Positions 17,958-27,589 of a stretch of DNA of 64,000 nucleotides are shown in pieces (positions within the stretch are counted from its first letter, which is position 1; every line of letters begins with the position of its first letter). The position numbers and the translations under genes are program-made. The notes beneath the pieces are model-generated. The model saw nothing but the letters and a program-made list of their open reading frames with translations, was not told where the DNA came from and ran no database searches. The stretch comes from JBBIJO01 sp037445895 (GTDB lineage: Bacteria; Bacteroidota; Ignavibacteria; Kapaibacteriales; UBA2268). The stretch is from assembly GCA_037445895.1 (NCBI GenBank), contig JBBIJO010000014.1:1-64000 (forward strand), written 5' to 3'.

Positions 17958-19253
17958 TTAAAATCCGAAGTTTAACTGTAAATAAGTCCAAAATGCTGGG
18001 TTCCATATATCAACTTGTCCACGCTGGGGAAGTGAACGATAAAGTTCTTTCATCACATCATCGGGAATAAAAACGCCAGAACCCCATTGTAATGTAAGCG
18101 ATTTATAAAGATTATAATTTACGACTAAATCTATTTCGGGACCATAGGCGTTTTTATTGCTCGAGGTTTTCTCGAAAGTTGTAAAATAATGGATATCCAA
18201 TTGCCCGGTAAATTTACTTTCCGACGGCTTCCATTCAATACGTAAGAAATAGTCATTCAGTCCGTATATCCCAGTTACAAACGTTGAATTGTTAAGCCCG
18301 GTAAAGAAATCCATAAATCCTTGGAAATTATGTTTTGTTGAATAGGGATTATCGAAGAGTTTGTATTTTTCATCGGTAGGTTTTCCCCCCGAGTTAATAT
18401 CGGCATTGAGCGAAACACTCAAAGGTTCGAAGTAGTATTTCACCGAAGCAAGAATCATAAATGCGGCTATCTCCCTTCGCTTCGAGCCAGAATAGATTTT
18501 GCCTGTTTGATACCCTGTTTCTACATAAGCAGAAAAGGGATTGATGTTCAAGGAGTAGGTTACTCCGAACGTATAGCGTTGAAGTAGGTAATCGCTTCCG
18601 TTTGGACGTTTACGATTCCATTCATAATAACCATACAAATCGAAATTATGCATCCCCGAAGGTTTAAGCTTTGAATAGACACCATAGATGTTGAAACCAG
18701 TATCTGCCGGAGCTTCGAGGTAGTCGTAATTAGCAATATCGGCGGCACCAGCCCGATAATTCAAAAAATTGGTATGGGTGGTTAAAAACCCATCAATGGA
18801 AAATTTCTTGCTTTCGTATCCAAAACGCAAGCCATCGTGCGAACGACCAACATTATGCCAATTGTTCGGACCAAAAATTTTATTGTTTCCGTAGAACAAT
18901 TCGAATCTACCCACCTGTAAATAAATAGAGTCTTCGAACAAATTAGTTATTTTTATATACCCTTGGTGAAGGTCTAAATTGTGCAAATCGGTCAATGTAT
19001 TTTTTTCTTGGCCAAAAACCCGCGAATCCTGAATTTGTAAGAAAATTGTAATATGCTCGAAGAATACTTTTTCGGCGTTAAATCTAATACGCGAAGCAGT
19101 AAAAGATTGAGGATATGTTCTGTTCAAAAAGTCGCGACCATCGAGTTCGGTTCGAATTCGAAACTCGCCCGAAAATTTAAAATCATTTTGTGAAAAAGCA
19201 GGAAAAATATACAAAAAGGAAACAATTAATACGGAGAAAATTAACTTCTTCAT
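17958..19253 (-). CDS. Porin-like outer-membrane protein (alginate-export/OprD type)
   Basis: A 431-residue barrel protein with signal peptide MKKLIFSVLIVSFLYIFPAF. The opening FKFSGEFRIRTELDGRDF, YIKITNLFEDSIYLQVGRFEL and the GPNNWHNVGRSHDGLRF segment fit the alginate-export family. It ends in phenylalanine (YLQLNFGF), typical for BamA recognition. It probably forms a substrate-specific pore; no alginate genes are nearby, so the substrate is unknown. The ATG at 19251-19253 is preferred over the longer TTG frame. Confidence 0.82.
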   Translation of the reverse strand: MKKLIFSVLIVSFLYIFPAFSQNDFKFSGEFRIRTELDGRDFLNRTYPQSFTASRIRFNAEKVFFEHITIFLQIQDSRVFGQEKNTLTDLHNLDLHQGYIKITNLFEDSIYLQVGRFELFYGNNKIFGPNNWHNVGRSHDGLRFGYESKKFSIDGFLTTHTNFLNYRAGAADIANYDYLEAPADTGFNIYGVYSKLKPSGMHNFDLYGYYEWNRKRPNGSDYLLQRYTFGVTYSLNINPFSAYVETGYQTGKIYSGSKRREIAAFMILASVKYYFEPLSVSLNADINSGGKPTDEKYKLFDNPYSTKHNFQGFMDFFTGLNNSTFVTGIYGLNDYFLRIEWKPSESKFTGQLDIHYFTTFEKTSSNKNAYGPEIDLVVNYNLYKSLTLQWGSGVFIPDDVMKELYRSLPQRGQVDIWNPAFWTYLQLNFGF

Positions 19254-19362
19254 ATCGTATTCCAAATATTGAAAAAAGCAAAATTATTTAAAATCTACCG
19301 AAAGGCTAAGTAAAATTATTTTTGTATAAAATATGTGTTTTTTTGAATTAATTATTGAATTA

Positions 19363-20514
19363 TTATATACTTGCTCTGATATGTTCGAGCAAAAGTTTGA
19401 TTGTCGAATCCCAGTTTAACCTTTTATGGTATTCCGAAAACGAACTTTTTGCAAGTTTAGCATAGTTGTCGAAATTTCTATGATATTTGCCGACGATATC
19501 TGCTACTTGTTCTACCTCGGTTAAATTTTCGAAATTCAAAAGGAAGCCGTTTATATTGGATGAAATAATCGAAGGAATACCACCGGTGTTGTGTGCAATC
19601 ACAGGAACTCCAAAGGCATTTGCTTCGCAAATAACATGCGGATAAGCATCGCTCCGAGTTGGAAGCAAAAAGAAATGGGTACGTTCCATTATTTGGCTAA
19701 AAAGTTTCGCCTCTTCTGGTTTGGATTTATCGATAAAAGGTATGATGGTTACTGCCTTGGACATAATTTTCTGTGGGGGCGTAGTTCCAATAATTGTCAA
19801 GTTGGATTTTATCCCTTTCGAGAGTAATAAATTATGGAAATTCACCGCTCTGTCGGCTCCCTTTCGAAACCAATTTTTACCAACAAGAACAAGATTCAGT
19901 TCGGATGAATTCCGTCTGCCAATAATTGAATCGATTTCTTCCCATTTTGGCGATTCATCAATATTAGCACCTAATGGAACGATTGCGATTTTATCCGGTG
20001 GAACATTATAATCGGTAATTGCAGAATTAACAGCCCATTCGCCGGGGAAAAAGATTTTTCGCGAACGCCGAAACGCATTATATTCAATTTCTTCTATGTA
20101 TTTAATCATTTTAGGGTGGAGATTAGTAAACTCAGGATAGTAATTTATTACGTTTTGTAAAGTTGCATCGGCAAGGAAAAATATAGGCTTATCGGTTTCG
20201 AGGAAGGCAACCGAAAGCGAACCAAACGAAAAAATAAAATCGGCGTCGGAAGCATTGATTCGCTTACTTACTATTCTTGCAGCTATTTTTAATATTCGCG
20301 TGTGGTAGGTTAACATATAATTCTTTTTTGCAACATATTGATAAAATAGCTTCTGGGGTGCAAATAGGTATCGCAATATTTCTATATTATAATGGAATAT
20401 CTTCGAATTTACCCCATTTTTTTCGAAATGTTTCAGTATATAATGTCCACACAAATTCTTAAAATAAATAGGATTCCCTTGATCCAACCCAATAGCTGAA
20501 TATGCAAGATTCAT
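19363..20514 (-). CDS. Glycosyltransferase family 4 protein
   Basis: A 383-residue GT-B fold enzyme. The C-terminal half has the GT4 donor-site pattern: LNLVLVGKNWFRKGADRAV, then FFLLPTRSDAYPHVICEANA with the EX7E-like region, and GVPVIAHNTGGIPSIIS. It likely transfers a sugar from a nucleotide donor during polysaccharide or glycan assembly. It precedes no other glycan gene directly; the methyltransferase at 20671 is on the same strand 156 bases upstream. Confidence 0.85.
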   Translation of the reverse strand: MNLAYSAIGLDQGNPIYFKNLCGHYILKHFEKNGVNSKIFHYNIEILRYLFAPQKLFYQYVAKKNYMLTYHTRILKIAARIVSKRINASDADFIFSFGSLSVAFLETDKPIFFLADATLQNVINYYPEFTNLHPKMIKYIEEIEYNAFRRSRKIFFPGEWAVNSAITDYNVPPDKIAIVPLGANIDESPKWEEIDSIIGRRNSSELNLVLVGKNWFRKGADRAVNFHNLLLSKGIKSNLTIIGTTPPQKIMSKAVTIIPFIDKSKPEEAKLFSQIMERTHFFLLPTRSDAYPHVICEANAFGVPVIAHNTGGIPSIISSNINGFLLNFENLTEVEQVADIVGKYHRNFDNYAKLAKSSFSEYHKRLNWDSTIKLLLEHIRASI

Positions 20515-20670
20515 TACAAAACTTCCAATGATTTTTCGACAAAAAATACTAAATTAACGTTTTTTATGGACTTGTTGCCTATTGCCCGTCGAACATATCG
20601 GGTATGATGCTATTAATAACTTAATTAATAAATTATTAACAAAATTATAAAGTGAAATGGGGTTCGATAG

Positions 20671-21477
20671 TTATTTCCACACCAGAATATACATTCCTTC
20701 TGTTGCGAAAACGTTGATAGTAAATGTATTACACAGTATCCGAGGCAACGGGATTGTTGGGAGCCCAAATTTAATTTTATAAACTGGTCGTAGAACGAAA
20801 TATTTCTCTAAATATAATTTCAAACCGCTTTTTTCGACTGCTGCAAAGAATTTTCTTACCGAAAATTTGTTCCTTTTCAATCGCGAAACCTCTTCGATAT
20901 CGAGTTGCCGACCTGTCCGAATTAAGCGAAAAAACAACGGTTCCGGAAGCCAATGGATATATGGTATCTTTCCCCAAAAATTTTTTAACAAATGCTGGTG
21001 TCCTCCGAAAGGAGAAAGATATGGAGGAAAAGTAATAAAGACAGTTCCATTCGGACGTAGAAGCTCCCGAATATTGCTTAAAGCAAGGTCGGGAGCATCG
21101 AGATGCTCAATAACATCGCGCAAAATAACGATATCGAATTTGTTTTTCCATTCCTTCGGGATTGGTTCAGCAAGTATATCGTGGCGTTTGAACATAATGT
21201 TTTTACCAGAGTGGCTCGCAATTTTATTGCCAGCATCGAGACGGTTTTCGGCTATATCGGTTGCAAGACAAGCGTTGGCACCCGCTTCGGCAAAAGCAAA
21301 AAGAACACCTCCTTCGGCACTTCCAATTTCACAAACATTCATACCCGAGACGAACAAACCTAATCTTTTATAAAAGGGGACAATATAATTTTTGCCAAGT
21401 TTATATTGGTATTCCCAATAGTAGGAATAAAAATGTTCAATACCAAGTTCATCCCATTTTTGCAAATGATCTTTCAT
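20671..21477 (-). CDS. Class I SAM-dependent methyltransferase
   Basis: A 268-residue protein with motif I VCEIGSAEGGVLFAFAEAGA (residues about 49-68), an acidic motif II (CLATDIAENRL), and IVILRDVIEHLDAPDLAL followed by LRPNGTVFITFPP, the usual post-motif signature. The acceptor is not evident; the neighbouring glycosyltransferase suggests glycan or lipid modification. Confidence 0.83.
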   Translation of the reverse strand: MKDHLQKWDELGIEHFYSYYWEYQYKLGKNYIVPFYKRLGLFVSGMNVCEIGSAEGGVLFAFAEAGANACLATDIAENRLDAGNKIASHSGKNIMFKRHDILAEPIPKEWKNKFDIVILRDVIEHLDAPDLALSNIRELLRPNGTVFITFPPYLSPFGGHQHLLKNFWGKIPYIHWLPEPLFFRLIRTGRQLDIEEVSRLKRNKFSVRKFFAAVEKSGLKLYLEKYFVLRPVYKIKFGLPTIPLPRILCNTFTINVFATEGMYILVWK

Positions 21478-21639
21478 TTATTCTTTCTACTTGAATAAGT
21501 TACATTTACGAACAACGGCATATATTATTTAAGTTATAATACGAACATCTTCTGTTTTCTTTTGTGTGGACTACTTTCGGTCAACAATTCGAAGCACATT
21601 TTTTCGTTCCTTGTGTTTGTTTAAATTTTATAGAAGTTT

Positions 21640-22935
21640 ATGAGAAAACAAAAGGTTGCGATTTTGACTTTGGGTTGTAGCAAAAATATGGTCGATAGCG
21701 AAGTCCTTATTGGAAAACTTAATGCCAACAATATAGATGTTACAACTACTTTAAACGAAGCAAACGTTTGTATAATAAATACTTGCGGCTTTATCAAACC
21801 CGCTGTCGAGGAATCCTTGGAAGTAATGCTCGAGGCAGTGGAACTTAAGAAAACAGGAAAAATTGAAAAACTTCTCGCCGTGGGATGTCTCGCACAAAGA
21901 TTTAAGGATAGCCTTGCCGATGAGTTCCCCGAAGTAGATTTCTTTGCTGGTGTCGATTCTGCCGACTCAATAGTTAAATTCCTAAGATATGAAAAAGAAT
22001 TAAAAACTGAGTTATTGGGCGAACGAGTTCTATTAACCCCACGGCACTACGCATACTTAAAAATTGCGGAAGGTTGCAATCGCGAGTGTTCTTTTTGTTC
22101 AATTCCTTCGATTCGCGGTAGCCATAAATCAAAAAGCATCGAAGAATTAACGGCAGAAGCCGAACGGCTTGCTCGTATGGGCGTTCGGGAACTTATTCTT
22201 ATCGCACAAGACACTACATATTACGGAATAGACATCTACGGTAAATCTTCGTTAGCCAAACTTCTCCGAAGACTTTCGGATATTTCCGAAATTCGTTGGA
22301 TTCGCTTGATGTATGCGTATCCTGCCGGATTTCCCGAGGAGGCTATCGACGTTATCGCCGAAAGAGAAAACATTTGCAAATATGTAGATATACCGTTGCA
22401 ACATATTTCCGATAAAGTTCTTAAATCAATGCGTCGGGGAACACGCCGCCGAACAATTGAACAATTAATCGAAAAGTTTCGAACAAAAATTCCCACAGCC
22501 ACAATTCGAAGCACATTTATTGTTGGCTATCCGAACGAAACAGAAAACGACTTCCAACAACTATTAGACTTTATCGCTACATACAAACTCGAGCGCGTCG
22601 GTGTATTTACTTACTCACAAGAAGACGGAACTTTTGCATTTCCTTTGGGAGACCCAATCCCTACATCGGAAAAGATTCGTCGAAGGAACGAACTTATGGC
22701 ATTACAACAAAAAATTTCACTCGAAAAGAACAGCCAACTTATAGATAAAGAGCTTACGGTTCTCGTCGACGAAAAGAATGGAAAAAAATATTATGCTCGA
22801 ACAGAAATGGATGCCCCAGAAGTCGACAATCTTGTCGTTTTCCCAGACAAAGGCAAAGTTACCGTTGGCGAGTTTTGCAAAGTCAAGATTAAACGTGCAA
22901 GAGCATACGATTTATTCGCAGAAACTGTGGTTTAA
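21640..22935 (+). CDS. rimO: Ribosomal protein S12 methylthiotransferase RimO
   Basis: A 431-residue radical SAM methylthiotransferase: N-terminal UPF0004 domain with LGCSKNMVDSE and CIINTCGFIKPA, the radical SAM motif in EGCNRECSFCSIPSIRG (C-x3-C-x2-C), and a C-terminal TRAM domain. RimO adds a methylthio group to Asp88 of S12. CSKNMVDSE and the C-terminal region distinguish it from MiaB. It is transcribed singly. Confidence 0.95.
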   Translation: MRKQKVAILTLGCSKNMVDSEVLIGKLNANNIDVTTTLNEANVCIINTCGFIKPAVEESLEVMLEAVELKKTGKIEKLLAVGCLAQRFKDSLADEFPEVDFFAGVDSADSIVKFLRYEKELKTELLGERVLLTPRHYAYLKIAEGCNRECSFCSIPSIRGSHKSKSIEELTAEAERLARMGVRELILIAQDTTYYGIDIYGKSSLAKLLRRLSDISEIRWIRLMYAYPAGFPEEAIDVIAERENICKYVDIPLQHISDKVLKSMRRGTRRRTIEQLIEKFRTKIPTATIRSTFIVGYPNETENDFQQLLDFIATYKLERVGVFTYSQEDGTFAFPLGDPIPTSEKIRRRNELMALQQKISLEKNSQLIDKELTVLVDEKNGKKYYARTEMDAPEVDNLVVFPDKGKVTVGEFCKVKIKRARAYDLFAETVV

Positions 22936-23055
22936 CCGCAATATAGAATCCATTAAATTTAATTAAAATATTTACAATAGCCTTTCGTTCCGATATGGGT
23001 AGGCTCGATTAAAGCAGTTACGAATTGTATTGTTAAATAAATAACCTTAAAGGCT

Positions 23056-25278
23056 TTGGGAAACCAAAAAAGCAGAAGACTCATTCTCGTTTCGAATAGA
23101 TTACCCTTTATTGTGTATGAAAATGGGGATAAGTTGGAACTACAAGAAAGCGCTGGGGGCTTGGCTTCCAGCTTAAAAAGTTATGTCGATTTTGCGAAAT
23201 CACAACTGGGGCCTAAACCAAATATACTATGGGTCGGTTGGCCCGGGGTTTATATCTCCAACAAACAGAAACGCGAAGAACTGAAATCGAAAGCATACAA
23301 AGAATTTGGAGCCCATCCAGTATTTATCCCCGAAAAGGATATGGATAAGTTCTATCACAGCTTTTGCAACAAAGTTGTTTGGCCTCTTTTTCACTATTTT
23401 CCATCATACGTAGATGCAAAAGAGTCGTTTTGGATAACATATAAAAAAGTAAACGAAATGTTTGCGAAAGCCGTATTGGAAATTGCAAAGCCGACCGATA
23501 TAATTTGGATTCACGACTACCATCTTATGCTTCTTCCGAACCTTCTCCGATACCACCTTGGAAGCTCGACATTGGGTTTCTTTCTGCATATTCCGTTCCC
23601 TGAATTTGAGACCTTTCGGCTTTTACCGGAAAGATGGCGAATCGAGATATTGGAGGGGATTTTAGGTGCAGATTTAATTGGATTCCATACTCCCCATTAT
23701 TCCCAGTATTTCCTTCGCTGTGTGCTACGAATTTTAGGCTACGAAAATAGGTTGGATAAAGTTATTTCAAAAGAACGTGTAGTCAAAGTGGGGACATTCC
23801 CGATAAGTATTGATTTCGATAAATTTTATAATGCCATTGGCAACAAAAAAATTCAAAAGGAAAGTAGCAAACTTTTAAAAGTTGTAGGAAATTTTAAAAC
23901 AATTGTCTCGATAGACCGCTTAGACTACACAAAAGGGATTTTAAACCGACTCGAAGCATATGAAATTTTTCTGCAAAACAATCCGCAATGGCATAAGAAA
24001 GTTGTTCTCGTCCTTGTTGTTGTCCCATCGAGAATTGGCGTTGAACATTACCAACGAACAAAGAGGTTGTTGGACGAGTTCGTTGGAAATTTAAACGGAA
24101 CTTTCGGGGATATCGACTGGACACCTATTGTTTACCAGTATAAGTTTTTCAAATTTGAACAATTGGCATCAATTTATTCCATTAGCGACGTTGCCTTGGT
24201 TACCCCAATCCGAGATGGTATGAATTTGGTAGCAAAAGAATATGTTGCAACTCGCAATAATAGACCGGGCTGTTTGATTCTTAGCGAGACCGCAGGCGCT
24301 GCAAATGAATTAGGAGAGGCAATCATCGTTAATCCAAACGACATCGAAGGAATAGCCGATGCGATTAAAATTGCATTAGAAATGCCAGAACAAGAACAAC
24401 TAAAACGCATCCAATCAATGCAAGCGAAACTTAAAAACTATGATGTTGTTAAATGGGTTACCGATTTTATCGAAAGCCTGTTTCTGATAAAAGAAGAACA
24501 AAAAGGCTTCGAAGTAAAAATATTAGATAAATGGATTGGCAAATTAATTAAGGATTTCAAGGAAGCAAGCCGGCGATTGATATTTGTTGATTACGATGGA
24601 ACTCTTATTCCTTTTTACGAAGACCCCCTCGATTCGGCTCCCCCGGAAAATGTCATACAAATTCTCGAAGCTCTTGGGAATGATTCAAAAAATGAAGTGG
24701 TTATTATAAGTGGCCGTGAAAAAAACATACTCGAAAAGTGGTTCGGAACCCTACGCATCGGCTTAGTTGCCGAACATGGAGTATGGAAAAAAGAAAGTCG
24801 TAGCCAATGGAAAATGGTGAAGCGATTAAAGAACGATTGGAAAGAGCAAATTATGCCCCTGTTCAAACTATTTACCGATAGAGTAGTTGGCTCGTTTATC
24901 GAAGAAAAGGAGTTTTCCATTGCTTGGCACTACCGACAAACGGAACCCCAAATTGGCTCGCTTTATGCAAGAGATTTGCTCGACCTTCTATATCTTGCAA
25001 CTTCGAACCTCGATGTTCAAATTCTACAGGGTAACAAAGTGATTGAAGTAAAAAATTCTGGTGTGGATAAAGGAACTGCTGTATTACGATGGATGGCAAA
25101 AAATAATTACGACTTTGTTTGTGCCTTGGGCGACGATATAACAGACGAGGATATGTTCAAAGTCCTTCCAGATTCTGCTTATTCAATTAAAGTAGGGCTT
25201 ACGAAATCCTATGCTAAGTTTAATATTCGAGATTATAAAGAAGCACTCGAATTACTAGGAAAACTTGTCAATAATTGA
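23056..25278 (+). CDS. otsAB: Fused trehalose-6-phosphate synthase/phosphatase
   Basis: A 740-residue fusion. Residues 1 to about 480 are a GT20 trehalose-6-phosphate synthase (RLILVSNRLPFIV, WIHDYHLMLLPNLLRY, SIDRLDYTKGILNRLEAYE, DGMNLVAKEYVA). Residues from about 515 are an HAD phosphatase (IFVDYDGTLIPF with the nucleophile DxD, and LGDDITDEDMF). It makes trehalose from UDP/ADP-glucose and glucose-6-phosphate in two steps. The start is TTG at 23056 with AAGG just upstream; an in-frame TAA precedes it and no ATG exists before the RLILVSNRLP strand. The stop overlaps the next gene's frame. Confidence 0.93.
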   Translation: MGNQKSRRLILVSNRLPFIVYENGDKLELQESAGGLASSLKSYVDFAKSQLGPKPNILWVGWPGVYISNKQKREELKSKAYKEFGAHPVFIPEKDMDKFYHSFCNKVVWPLFHYFPSYVDAKESFWITYKKVNEMFAKAVLEIAKPTDIIWIHDYHLMLLPNLLRYHLGSSTLGFFLHIPFPEFETFRLLPERWRIEILEGILGADLIGFHTPHYSQYFLRCVLRILGYENRLDKVISKERVVKVGTFPISIDFDKFYNAIGNKKIQKESSKLLKVVGNFKTIVSIDRLDYTKGILNRLEAYEIFLQNNPQWHKKVVLVLVVVPSRIGVEHYQRTKRLLDEFVGNLNGTFGDIDWTPIVYQYKFFKFEQLASIYSISDVALVTPIRDGMNLVAKEYVATRNNRPGCLILSETAGAANELGEAIIVNPNDIEGIADAIKIALEMPEQEQLKRIQSMQAKLKNYDVVKWVTDFIESLFLIKEEQKGFEVKILDKWIGKLIKDFKEASRRLIFVDYDGTLIPFYEDPLDSAPPENVIQILEALGNDSKNEVVIISGREKNILEKWFGTLRIGLVAEHGVWKKESRSQWKMVKRLKNDWKEQIMPLFKLFTDRVVGSFIEEKEFSIAWHYRQTEPQIGSLYARDLLDLLYLATSNLDVQILQGNKVIEVKNSGVDKGTAVLRWMAKNNYDFVCALGDDITDEDMFKVLPDSAYSIKVGLTKSYAKFNIRDYKEALELLGKLVNN

Positions 25279-25289
25279 TAGAGTTACTT

Positions 25290-26498
25290 ATGGAAGCAAG
25301 CATCGACATAGATGAATATAGAAAAATCGTCGGCGACGAAGTCATCCGAAGCATTTTCTCGAAGGCGTCTTTGCTTGCCCACAAACACATTCTACACATA
25401 AACTCGACTTACCAAGGCGGGGGTGTAGCCGAAATTCTAAATAGCATTATACCTTTGATGAACGATGTTGGAATTTTTACAGGTTGGCGTATCCTTTTTG
25501 GTTCCCCAGATTTCTTTAGAATAACAAAAAAATTCCATAATGGGCTACAAGGAGCACCTCTCCACATCACAGAAATAAAGAAGCGGACATACACCCAAAC
25601 CAACGAAGCTTTTGCAAAATTTACACATATCAACCACGACTTAATCTTTGTGCACGACCCCCAACCACTACCCTTAATCAAGTATTATCGGAAACGACAG
25701 CCTTGGATTTGGCAATGCCATATCGATATATCTAATCCTAACCAAGAATTATGGGATTTTTTGAAAACGTTTATTCTACGCTACGATTTAGTTATTGTTT
25801 CGCACGAAAAATATAGAAAGCCCAACTTGCCAATACCCCAACGCGTTATAAGTCCTTCGATAGACCCACTTACAACGAAAAATATCGAAATCTCCACGGA
25901 AACGATAAAAAGATTACTGCAAAAATTCAAGATTCCAACCGATAAACCAATCATTGCTCAAATTTCAAGGTTCGATAAATGGAAAGACCCCGAAGGTGTT
26001 ATAGATGTTTACGAAACAGTAAGTAAAAAAGTCGATTGTCGGCTTGTCCTTCTTGGCAATCTTGCAACCGACGACCCCGAAGGTTTGGAAGTCTACAAAA
26101 GGTTGGAACGAATAGTTCAAAAAACCAATTTTATACATTTGATATTAGAAGATAATCAAGCCCTTGTTAATGCTTTGCAAAGGATTGCATCCGTTGTTAT
26201 TCAAAAATCAATCAAAGAAGGCTTTGGACTTACTGTTACCGAGGCATTGTGGAAAAGTAAACCCGTTGTAGCTTCCAACGTCGGGGGGATTCCATTGCAA
26301 GTAATTGATGGCGAAACGGGTTTCCTTCTCGAACCCGGGGATATATCCGGTTTTGCCGATAGAATTATCACACTTTTAAAGAACCCCACGCTTGCCAGTC
26401 AATTAGGCAACGCCGGAAAACTCCATATAAAGAACAATTTCCTCATTACTCGCCATATTCTCGACTATTTGAATCTTCAGATTGAACTATTGAATTAG
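25290..26498 (+). CDS. treT: TreT-like trehalose synthase, GT4 family
   Basis: A 402-residue GT4 enzyme. LHINSTYQGGGVAEILNSII near the N-terminus is the loop typical of trehalose glycosyltransferring synthase (TreT), and the donor-site half has PIIAQISRFDKWKDPEGVID and KEGFGLTVTEALWKSKPVVA. TreT joins an NDP-glucose to glucose to form trehalose directly. An overlapping TTG at 25275 would give five extra residues; the ATG at 25290 is chosen. Adjacency to otsAB points to trehalose metabolism, though in bacteria some homologues act on other acceptors. Confidence 0.82.
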   Translation: MEASIDIDEYRKIVGDEVIRSIFSKASLLAHKHILHINSTYQGGGVAEILNSIIPLMNDVGIFTGWRILFGSPDFFRITKKFHNGLQGAPLHITEIKKRTYTQTNEAFAKFTHINHDLIFVHDPQPLPLIKYYRKRQPWIWQCHIDISNPNQELWDFLKTFILRYDLVIVSHEKYRKPNLPIPQRVISPSIDPLTTKNIEISTETIKRLLQKFKIPTDKPIIAQISRFDKWKDPEGVIDVYETVSKKVDCRLVLLGNLATDDPEGLEVYKRLERIVQKTNFIHLILEDNQALVNALQRIASVVIQKSIKEGFGLTVTEALWKSKPVVASNVGGIPLQVIDGETGFLLEPGDISGFADRIITLLKNPTLASQLGNAGKLHIKNNFLITRHILDYLNLQIELLN

Positions 26499-26543
26499 AA
26501 GAATATTTCCCGAAACTCTTCTTTGTTGATATTCTTCATTTTT
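26499..26543 (+). terminator. Possible terminator after treT
   Basis: An 8-bp perfect inverted repeat AAGAATAT/ATATTCTT (26499-26506 and 26529-26536) with a 22-base loop, followed by CATTTTT, between two converging genes. The stem is AT-only apart from one pair, so it is weak. Confidence 0.4.
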
Positions 26544-26553
26544 CCGATTTCTT

Positions 26554-27564
26554 TTACTTCTCGCTAAACGAACCAGTATCTATTTTTTTGATTTCGTATT
26601 TTGCTGTAATCGAAACTCCGATGTTGTGTTCTATCATCAACTCGGCAAGTTGTTCGGTGTCAATTAATAATATTTTCGGTTCACGATTCCAAACGTAATC
26701 AATAGCCGATTGGGTAAAAGTTCCTGGGGCAATGTATATTCCTTTCTTCGCCCTCTTGCTTTTCATTGTTTCTTCGAATCTATATACTTCCCTAATGTCA
26801 ATGTCTTTGCCGATACTTCTATTTCTTGCCTGAATGTAAATAGTTTCGAAACCAAGCCTATCGGCTTGAAAAAGTACTTCTATTCCATCGTTACCCAATC
26901 GTTCAATCCCTTTGCTTGCTTCATTGGGTGAACCTACGTAGCCCATCTTGCTTAACAAATCGATAATCATTTTCCCAAAAGCTAAGGGCGAGATTTCTAA
27001 AAACTTTTTTGCAAGCTTCGAGGATAAATTTTTACTAAATGCCTTATATGCTTCTTGTATGTTTTTTTCGAGTACTTTGTCCTCGGCTGCCTCCGCTTGA
27101 ATTTTTTGAACCTTGGCAATATCGGTAGCTCGTTCAACGAGTTCAACTTGTGGTTTAGCTTCAACTTTTGGCTTTGGTCCAACAGTTTTCGATGGCGTAG
27201 TTATAGCAGTTGTTTTGGTGCTCTTTTTGCGCATCCATTCCTTGAATTCAGGGAATTGGCTTAAAACGCCCCTGGTTATTTTGTCGGGATTTTGTTTTAA
27301 AACCTGTAGCCCTCGTTCTGTAATTTTTACATACCCCATTGTTGGAGTTTCCACACATCCAGCTGCTTGCAACTCTGCACGCGCCCAGCCTATAATATTC
27401 CTTACTTTTTTTTGCCCACTACTTGTTCTATTGGTTCTTTCCTCTGCGGAAAGATTAAAATAGTCCGAAATTTTTTCGACAAGTTCCACCATCGAATGTT
27501 CTTTCCCATCCGACAGTATTTTTAGTATGGGCAACATCGAAGAATGCAATGTAAGATGCATCAT
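26554..27564 (-). CDS. Mrr-type restriction endonuclease-like protein
   Basis: A 336-residue protein with an N-terminal winged-helix Mrr_N domain (residues about 10-95: ISDYFNLSAEERTNRTSSGQ, VRNIIGWARAELQAAGC), a lysine/proline-rich linker, and a C-terminal Mrr catalytic-like domain (LLSKMGYVGS, then NDGIEVLFQADRLGFETIYI). Mrr nucleases usually have D-x(n)-QxK; here the corresponding tripeptide is QAR, so catalysis may be altered. No methyltransferase is adjacent, which fits a type IV, modification-dependent role. A second ATG three bases downstream of the first is better spaced from GGAGG and may be the true start. Confidence 0.8.
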   Translation of the reverse strand: MMHLTLHSSMLPILKILSDGKEHSMVELVEKISDYFNLSAEERTNRTSSGQKKVRNIIGWARAELQAAGCVETPTMGYVKITERGLQVLKQNPDKITRGVLSQFPEFKEWMRKKSTKTTAITTPSKTVGPKPKVEAKPQVELVERATDIAKVQKIQAEAAEDKVLEKNIQEAYKAFSKNLSSKLAKKFLEISPLAFGKMIIDLLSKMGYVGSPNEASKGIERLGNDGIEVLFQADRLGFETIYIQARNRSIGKDIDIREVYRFEETMKSKRAKKGIYIAPGTFTQSAIDYVWNREPKILLIDTEQLAELMIEHNIGVSITAKYEIKKIDTGSFSEK

Positions 27565-27589
27565 ACCTCCTTTTTCTATTATCTAAACA

